Assembly: GCF_000019845.1 (NCBI RefSeq)
Contig: NC_010581.1
Span: forward strand, 2,981,501-3,045,500
Direction: 5' to 3'
DNA: 64,000 nucleotides
From: Beijerinckia indica subsp. indica ATCC 9039
Lineage (GTDB): Bacteria; Pseudomonadota; Alphaproteobacteria; Rhizobiales; Beijerinckiaceae
A program made the translations under genes and the position numbers. Within the stretch, counting starts at the first letter, position 1; each line of letters starts with the position of its first letter. Below are positions 54,881-61,188 of this stretch, piece by piece. The notes below the pieces were generated by a model that was not told where the DNA came from, did no database searches, and saw only the letters and a list, made by a program, of their open reading frames with translations.

Positions 54881-55022
54881 CCGGATATGTCGTTTGCTGG
54901 GGAGCCCACGACATATCGGGAGATAGTCAAACTTCACTCTGCGGGCAAGCGGAACAGACCGGAACGCGATGCCGCCCTTCGGGGCATAGGCCACATCGGC
55001 CGTCCTTCTCACTGATGGGAGA

Positions 55023-55712
55023 ATGCCGGTGAAACCGATCGGGAAATTTCCATCGCCCTATGGGCTACTCATAGACATTTATCCCGGGCAGGATCGGCAT
55101 GATCCCAACGGATATGTTTTCAACGCCGATGGCATGGCGATTCTTTTTGGGATTTATGATCCCGCGCAACGGAAGCGCTTCGCGGAAATCTGCACACGCG
55201 GGGGCGGGATCTCATCCGAGCACTTGAGGGATGTCGGAGGCCATATGATTCCGAAAATCCCTCTTCCTCGGCCCCATGAACCTGCCACGCCTGAATTGCC
55301 CGGCGGCATCGAAATCGGCATTCCAACCGATGCGTGGATCGATCGTCTCCTTGAAACAAAGACCTGGTTCGATCGTTCGAAATGGCTTGAGAAGACCATC
55401 GCCGACAATCTCAACGCCTCCAAGAACTGGAAAATCCCTCCGGAATTTGTCGCGTTTGGCTTGCAGACTATACTGACAGCCGCTCTTGAGCATCTGCCGG
55501 ACAAAGAGATCGCTTGCTTGGAAGCAGCGGCATGGTTCGCCGTGAGTGCCCATGACGAATGGCGTGACGCCGGGTTGCACTGGCTTGAACCTTTTCAGGC
55601 AACCTGGCTTCGTGATTGGCTTTCAGCACGGCCACGCTACCGGCGTTTTGCTCGCCTGCGCCGCAAGCTTGATCCCGCCCTCCCTTCCTGGATCGCGGAG
55701 GTGGCTTCATGA
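55023..55712 (+). CDS. Hypothetical island protein, coupled to the next genes
   Basis: A 229-residue protein of no recognised family. It is rich in aromatic residues at the C-terminus (HWLEPFQATWLRDWLSARPR, YRRFARLRRKLDPALPSW). Its stop overlaps the start of a 31-codon frame (ATGA at 55709-55712), which itself overlaps the start of the RepA-like ATPase. This arrangement suggests that it acts with the ATPase in island replication or its control. Confidence 0.65.
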   Translation: MPVKPIGKFPSPYGLLIDIYPGQDRHDPNGYVFNADGMAILFGIYDPAQRKRFAEICTRGGGISSEHLRDVGGHMIPKIPLPRPHEPATPELPGGIEIGIPTDAWIDRLLETKTWFDRSKWLEKTIADNLNASKNWKIPPEFVAFGLQTILTAALEHLPDKEIACLEAAAWFAVSAHDEWRDAGLHWLEPFQATWLRDWLSARPRYRRFARLRRKLDPALPSWIAEVAS

Positions 55713-55804
55713 AGACAGCGTCGTCTCCATCTCATCAAAGAGGAAGGCCCCTTCGACCACAGCCCTATGGTCCTGAAAATTACGCTTGGCGAGGTGCTCC
55801 ATGA
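55709..55804 (+). CDS. 31-residue coupling peptide
   Basis: A very short open frame, MKTASSPSHQRGRPLRPQPY and 11 more residues. It starts in an ATGA overlap with the gene before it and ends in an ATGA overlap with the gene after it. The two exact overlaps make translation likely; the peptide may matter only as a bridge for ribosomes. Confidence 0.55.
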   Translation: MKTASSPSHQRGRPLRPQPYGPENYAWRGAP

Positions 55805-57036
55805 CGGAGCACCTTTCCTCACCCCTTGGTGCCGAAAAATGCATTAATCTGCGCATGGTTGAATCCTTATCCGTCCAAAAATCCGGTACGGAAAAGCCGC
55901 TCATCACGGCCACCCCCTTCATTCCTATCGATCCGAGGCGGATACCGACGCGACAATGGCTTTATGGCTTCCATATGATCCGTGGCAATGCCTCAGCCAC
56001 GATTGCTCCCGGCGGTATTGGCAAATCCTCGCTGTTGATTGCGGAAGCGCTCGCCATTGCGACGGGCCGCCCTCTTCTCGGCATCCAACCTGATGGACGT
56101 GCTAATGTCTGGATCTGGAACGGCGAGGATCCGCGCGATGAACTCGAACGCCGCGTCACCGGCGCTATGCTTCATCATTCCATTGATCCACGGGAGATCT
56201 CGGGGCGCCTCTTCCTTGATTCCGGCCGCGAACAGGAACTGATTATTGCGGAGACAAGCCGATCAGGCACTCAGGTTATCCGGCCTCTCGAAGAACGCAT
56301 GGTGCAAGAGTTAATATCGAAGCAAATCGGTCTTTTCACCGTGGATCCCTTCGTCTCCTCCCATCGCGTCACCGAGAACGACAATAACGCCATCGACATT
56401 GTCGTGAAAACCTGGGCGAGGATCGCACAGCGCGCCAAATGTGCGGTGGAGCTTGTCCATCATGTCCGTAAAACCAATGGGACGGAAGTGACGGTGGAAG
56501 ATGGGCGCGGCGCCAGCGCGCTTCTTGCTGCGGTGCGCTCCGCCCGCGTGCTGAAACAAATGACTACCGAGGAAGCCAAGGAGGCGGGCGTCGAAAACCG
56601 CAAGGCCTTTTTTAAGGTCGAGATCGGCAAGGCCAATCTCTCTTTGCCACCCGATAAAGCCAAATGGTTTATGCTCTCGAGCGTCAATCTCGGTAACGGG
56701 CCCCCTGACGCTTCGCAGATGCTGGGAGACAATGTTGGCGTGGTTGGTCGTTGGACATGGCCATCGGCACTCGACGGCCTCACTGTTTCGGACCTGCTTG
56801 CCGTTCAACGACGAATCCACGAAGGGCAATGGCGGGAAGATATTCGCTCGAGCGCCTGAGTCGGCAAAGCGGTCGCGGATGCTCTCAAGCTCAATCCAGA
56901 AAATAAACGAGAGCGCCAAAAGATCACCGCCATGCTCAAAATATGGATCATGAACGGAGCCCTAAAAATTGTGCATCATCAGGATGAGGGCAGGCGGGAA
57001 AGAAGGTTCATCGAGGTCGGCATCTGGGCCTATTGA
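55801..57036 (+). pseudogene. RepA/RecA-like AAA ATPase with in-frame TGA
   Basis: A DnaB/RepA-type hexameric helicase-like ATPase. From ATG 55801 (MTEHLSSPLG) the frame shows Walker A (TIAPGGIGKSSLLIAEALAI), ANVWIWNGEDPRDELERRV, Walker B (GLFTVDPFVSSHRVTEND) and VELVHHVRKTNG with GRGASALLAAVRSARVL. A TGA at 56857-56859 stops translation at residue 352. The same frame then continues for 58 codons with family-like sequence (VGKAVADALKLNPENKRERQ, KITAMLKIWIMNGALKIV) to a TGA at 57034. In relatives the TGA position is usually Trp, so one base change explains it. The core ATPase is whole; the lost C-terminal winged domain may be needed for origin binding. Confidence 0.8.
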
Positions 57037-57499
57037 TCTGCTCAAGTTCCCTTCACCAGGATCGCGCTCCACTCCAGTGCTCCGTCCCCCTAAAGGGGAC
57101 TGGAGCAACTGGAGCACGGGAGCAAACGCGGTTTTTCGCTCCAATGCCCTGGTCCGCTCCGCTCCACTTCTTCGAACTGGAGCAGCATGACCCCGGCCAA
57201 GTATGCCACAAGGCACGAAAGAGGTTCCCCTCCGCCTGCCCAAAGGATCATTTCAGAAATTGCTCATACGGCAACAAGCATGAAGTTCTCGCCGAACGGG
57301 CTTCTGGCTGATGGCCCCGCTTCACCGTTCTTCGGCCTGGCCTCCAGGGCGCAATATAGCCACGCCACTAACCCCTCTCTATCGCTTTTCCCGTAGTGGC
57401 TCCCACCTTCGCCGGGTATTAAGTGGCGGAAGCAATCGAGTCGCGGACGGATGCAAAAGCTCCCGCCCACGGCCGGAGAAGTTTTTCGCGAGTAGAGCC
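57037..57499. other. Spacer between the ATPase gene and hsdM
   Basis: About 460 bases without a credible gene. It has many copies of the short word CTCC/GGAG, including the large imperfect palindrome listed next. In this position after a RepA-type gene it may be the island's replication origin or a transcription terminator. The hsdM promoter should lie near 57250-57480. Confidence 0.4.
57071..57114. repeat. Long imperfect palindrome after the RepA-like gene
   Basis: CCAGTGCTCCGTCCCC pairs with GGGGACTGGAGCAACTGG around the loop CTAAA, with a single unpaired base at two places in the right arm, giving about 16 paired bases. There is no T-run on either side, so it is not a typical intrinsic terminator. 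A replication or transfer signal, or a protein-binding site, are alternatives. Confidence 0.6.
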
Positions 57500-59944
57500 T
57501 TGGCGGTCAAGAAATCAGAAATCTACAGCTCCCTCTGGGCAAGCTGTGACGCGCTGCGCGGCGGCATGGATGCATCTTTATATAAGGATTATGTCCTCGT
57601 CCTCCTGTTCGTGAAATATGTCTCGGACAAATATGCCGGCGATCCCAATGGCCTCATCGAAGTGCCCAAGGGCGGCAGTTTCGCCGATATGGTCGCGCTC
57701 AAGGGCAATAAGGACATCGGCGAGCAGATCAACATGATCATCGCCAAGCTCGCAGAGGCCAATGACCTCAAGGGCGTGATCGACGTCGCCGATTTCAACG
57801 ATCCCGACAAACTCGGCAGCGGCAAGGAGATGGTCGATCGGCTTTCGAGCCTTGTCGGAATCTTCAATCGGCCGGAACTTGATTTCCGCAAAAACCGCAC
57901 TGAGGGCGACGATATTCTGGGCGACGCTTATGAATATCTCATGCGCCACTTTGCAACGGAATCGGGCAAGAGCAAAGGCCAGTTTTATACGCCGGCGGAA
58001 GTCTCGCGCATCATGGCGAAGGCCATCGGCATGGGCAGCGCGCGCAGCGCGGCACAAACCATTTACGATCCTACTTGCGGCTCCGGTTCGCTTCTCCTCA
58101 AAGCGCATGACGAGGCCCCTTTTGACCTGACCATTTATGGCCAGGAAAAGGATGTCGCCACGCGTGCGTTGGCCAAGATGAACATGGTGCTGCACGATTG
58201 TCCGACGGCCGAGATCTGGCGGGACAATACCCTCTCGGCACCGCATTTCGTCAACAATGACGGGACGCTCAAGACCTTCGATTTCGTGGTCGCCAATCCC
58301 CCCTTTTCCGACAAGGCCTGGGGAACGGGACTTGACCCTGCGGAGGATCGTTTCAAGCGGTTCGAGGATGGCGTACCGCCGGCCAAGAATGGCGATTTCG
58401 CTTATCTTCTGCATGTCGTCGCATCGCTGAAATCGACCGGCAAGGGCGCGATCATTATGCCGCATGGCGTTTTGTTTCGCGGAAATGCCGAAGCCGGGAT
58501 TCGCGAAAAGATCATCCGCAAAGGCATTATCAAGGGCATTATCGGACTGCCCGCCAATCTGTTTTACGGCACTGGCATTCCGGCCTGCATTGTCGTACTC
58601 GACAAGGAGAACGCGCACGCGCGCACTGGCATCTTCATGATCGACGCCTCGAAGGGGTTCGTGAAAGACGGAAACAAGAACCGCCTGCGGGCGCAGGACA
58701 TCCACAAGATCGTCGATACATTCACCAAGCAACTCATCATCGATCGCTATTCGCGGATGGTACCGCTGGCGGAGATCGAGAAGAACGATTTCAACCTCAA
58801 CATTCCGCGCTATATCGATTCATCCGAACCCGACGACCTCCAGGATATCGAGGCCCATCTCAAAGGGGGCATTCCCTTGCGCGATATCGATGCGCTGGCA
58901 AACTACTGGGCCGTTCTGCCCTCCGTACGCGGCGAATTGTTTGGCGCGAGCGACCGACCAGGATATGCAAGCCCAAAGGTCGAGGCTGCAAGCGTCAAGT
59001 CCGCAATCCTCAACCACGCTGAATTCGCAGCTTTCTCGGCACGTGTCGATGGCGCGTTCGCGGGCTGGCGAGTCGCGCATTTGGAACGGCTCAAAAGCAT
59101 CAAGGTTGGCGATCATCCCAAAACATTGATCGCGGAGATCGCCGAGGACTTGTTGATCCGTTTTTCGGACATTCCGCTGATCGACAAATATGACATCTAT
59201 CAGCACCTCATGACCTATTGGTCTGAGATCATGCAGGACGATGTCTATATTTTGGCGCAAGAAGGCTGGGTGACCGGCCGGCAAATCCGGGAATTGGTGA
59301 AAAACGACGAAGGGAAATTCACCGAAACACCCGACATTACCCTCGGCCGCTCGAAGCTGAAGGCGGAACTGATCACTCCGGCGCTGATCGTGGCGCGGTT
59401 CTTCGCTAAGGAACAGGAGGCACTGGAATCCTTGGAGGCCAAGACTGAGGAGATCGCCCGCGCCATTGAGGAAATGGATGGTGAGCATGGCGGAGAGGAT
59501 GGCCTGTTGTTTGAGGCCAAGACCGAAAAAGGAAAACTCACCGCGAAAAGCGTCAAGGACAGGCTGAAGGAAATCAAGGGATACAAGGCAGAGGACGAAG
59601 AGCGGGCGGTCTTGAACACCTGCCTCAAGCTCATTGAGCAAGAGAAGGAGGCCGCTGATGCGGCGAAGCAAGCCAGGATTGCGCTCGAAACGATGGTCGT
59701 CAAATATTACGCCAAGCTGACGGAAGCCGAAATCAAGCTCCTCTTGGTCGAGGATAAATGGCTCGCTGTGCTGCAAGTCAATGTAGCGAGTGAGCTTGAT
59801 CGTATGAGCCAAGTTTTGACCGGACGGGTAAAGCTGCTAACCGAACGCTATGCCGTGCCGTTGCCGGAGCTGGAAACGGAGGTCGAAGCGCTCAGCACCA
59901 AGGTCAATGCGCATCTCAAGCGGATGGGGTTCGCAAGAAAATGA
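57500..59944 (+). CDS. hsdM: Type I restriction-modification system, DNA methyltransferase subunit
   Basis: An 814-residue N6-adenine methyltransferase. N-terminal helical domain: SEIYSSLWASCDALRGGMDA, SLYKDYVLVLLFVKYVSDKY. Motif I is DPTCGSGSLL at about residue 190 and motif IV is NPPF at about 266. FYTPAEVSRIMAK and GVLFRGNAEAGIREKII are also typical, and a long C-terminal coiled part follows. The start is read as TTG 57500 because the family begins with this sequence (AVKKSEIYSSLW); no ATG is available at this place. The stop overlaps the start of hsdS (ATGA). With two HsdM and one HsdS it forms the methylase that protects the host DNA. Confidence 0.93.
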   Translation: MAVKKSEIYSSLWASCDALRGGMDASLYKDYVLVLLFVKYVSDKYAGDPNGLIEVPKGGSFADMVALKGNKDIGEQINMIIAKLAEANDLKGVIDVADFNDPDKLGSGKEMVDRLSSLVGIFNRPELDFRKNRTEGDDILGDAYEYLMRHFATESGKSKGQFYTPAEVSRIMAKAIGMGSARSAAQTIYDPTCGSGSLLLKAHDEAPFDLTIYGQEKDVATRALAKMNMVLHDCPTAEIWRDNTLSAPHFVNNDGTLKTFDFVVANPPFSDKAWGTGLDPAEDRFKRFEDGVPPAKNGDFAYLLHVVASLKSTGKGAIIMPHGVLFRGNAEAGIREKIIRKGIIKGIIGLPANLFYGTGIPACIVVLDKENAHARTGIFMIDASKGFVKDGNKNRLRAQDIHKIVDTFTKQLIIDRYSRMVPLAEIEKNDFNLNIPRYIDSSEPDDLQDIEAHLKGGIPLRDIDALANYWAVLPSVRGELFGASDRPGYASPKVEAASVKSAILNHAEFAAFSARVDGAFAGWRVAHLERLKSIKVGDHPKTLIAEIAEDLLIRFSDIPLIDKYDIYQHLMTYWSEIMQDDVYILAQEGWVTGRQIRELVKNDEGKFTETPDITLGRSKLKAELITPALIVARFFAKEQEALESLEAKTEEIARAIEEMDGEHGGEDGLLFEAKTEKGKLTAKSVKDRLKEIKGYKAEDEERAVLNTCLKLIEQEKEAADAAKQARIALETMVVKYYAKLTEAEIKLLLVEDKWLAVLQVNVASELDRMSQVLTGRVKLLTERYAVPLPELETEVEALSTKVNAHLKRMGFARK

Positions 59945-61188
59945 AGAATGGATACAAACAGACCGAAGTAGGCATGATTCCGGAGGATTGGAAAATCGCT
60001 TCCGTTTCCTCCTTTGGTAAGGTTGTAACAGGTGGAACTCCACCTACAACGAATAGATCTTTTTGGAACGGCTTCTATCCATGGGTTACACCGACGGATA
60101 TTTCTTCTGATAGGGATATCTATCTGACAGAGCGATGCATAACTGACGCGGGAATGAAGGTGTCTGGCTCTCTTCCCGCTAACAGCGTTTTGGTAACATG
60201 TATTGCTAGCATTGGGAAAAATGCAGTTCTTAAGACGTTCGGCTCGTGCAACCAGCAAATCAATGCCATTATCCCCAATGGAAGGCACGATAGCATTTTT
60301 ATCTATTATTTAATTGAGTTCAACAAAAATAGACTTCTTTCTAAAGCTGGAATTACTGCAACCTCCATTATTTCAAAAAGTCTTTTTGAGAGTATTGTTT
60401 TTGCCGTACCACCAACGCTCGAAGAACAACGCGCGATTGCCGCCGCGTTGGGCGATGCGGATGCGCTGATTGCCTCGCTGGAAGCTCTGATCGCCAAGAA
60501 GCGCGACATCAAGCAAGCCGCCATGCAGCAACTCCTCACTGGCAAAACCCGACTGCCGGGGTTTTCTGGCAAGTGGGTTGAACACGATTTTAATGAGATC
60601 TTCAACTTCCTCCGAAATGGTAGCAATTCCCGTAGCGATCTCTCAGAGAACGGCGACGTGGGATATATTCATTATGGAGATATTCATTCATCACCATCAG
60701 CTTTTATGGATTTTTCAAAGGGCACGTTTATACGCATATCGAACCATAAAGTCAGTAACTTACCACGCGTCCATGATGGCGATCTTATAATCGCAGATGC
60801 ATCGGAAGATTACAATGGCATAGGCAAGAGTGTTGAAGTCAGGGGGATCAGCGACACAGAAGTAGTAGCTGGTCTTCATACACTTCTGTTGCGCGGCAAG
60901 CGAGAATTGCTTTCTGACGGCTTCAAAGGCTATTTGCAGTTCGTCCCAGCTTTGAAATCAGCCCTAATCAGAATTGCAAATGGAATCTCTGTTTATGGTA
61001 TTTCGAAAACGAACGTGAAAGCTATTTCGGTCTTGTTACCACCCATTGACGAGCAGTCTGCAATCGCTTCCGTCCTTTCCGATATGGACGCCGAAATCAC
61101 CGCGCTTGAAACCAAGCGCGACAAAGCCCATGCCGTAAAACAAGGCATGATGCAGGAGCTTCTAACCGGAAGGATCAGGCTGATATGA
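59941..61188 (+). CDS. hsdS: Type I restriction-modification system, specificity subunit
   Basis: A 415-residue protein with two target recognition domains (about residues 10-155 and 205-360) separated and followed by similar coiled segments: EEQRAIAAALGDADALIASL, EALIAKKRDIKQAAMQQLL, TGKTRLPGF and DEQSAIASVLSDMDAEITAL, ETKRDKAHAVKQGMMQELL, TGRIRLI. The repeated halves are the hallmark of HsdS. It sets which two-part DNA sequence is modified and cut. The recognition domains are less G+C-rich than the conserved segments, which fits domain exchange. Coupled by ATGA overlaps to hsdM and hsdR. Confidence 0.93.
   Translation: MKNGYKQTEVGMIPEDWKIASVSSFGKVVTGGTPPTTNRSFWNGFYPWVTPTDISSDRDIYLTERCITDAGMKVSGSLPANSVLVTCIASIGKNAVLKTFGSCNQQINAIIPNGRHDSIFIYYLIEFNKNRLLSKAGITATSIISKSLFESIVFAVPPTLEEQRAIAAALGDADALIASLEALIAKKRDIKQAAMQQLLTGKTRLPGFSGKWVEHDFNEIFNFLRNGSNSRSDLSENGDVGYIHYGDIHSSPSAFMDFSKGTFIRISNHKVSNLPRVHDGDLIIADASEDYNGIGKSVEVRGISDTEVVAGLHTLLLRGKRELLSDGFKGYLQFVPALKSALIRIANGISVYGISKTNVKAISVLLPPIDEQSAIASVLSDMDAEITALETKRDKAHAVKQGMMQELLTGRIRLI

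Noticed and set aside
56857..56859. TGA read as selenocysteine in the RepA-like ATPase
   Set aside because: The family has Trp, not Cys or Sec, at this place and no selenocysteine insertion hairpin follows.
57311..57499. An N-terminal extension of hsdM from an ATG at 57311
   Set aside because: The added 63 residues (MAPLHRSSAWPPGRNIATPL and so on) are unlike any HsdM start, and the family sequence begins at the TTG codon at 57500.
57578..59812. Long open frames on the minus strand opposite hsdM
   Set aside because: They are shadow frames caused by the codon bias of hsdM and have no domain or ribosome site.
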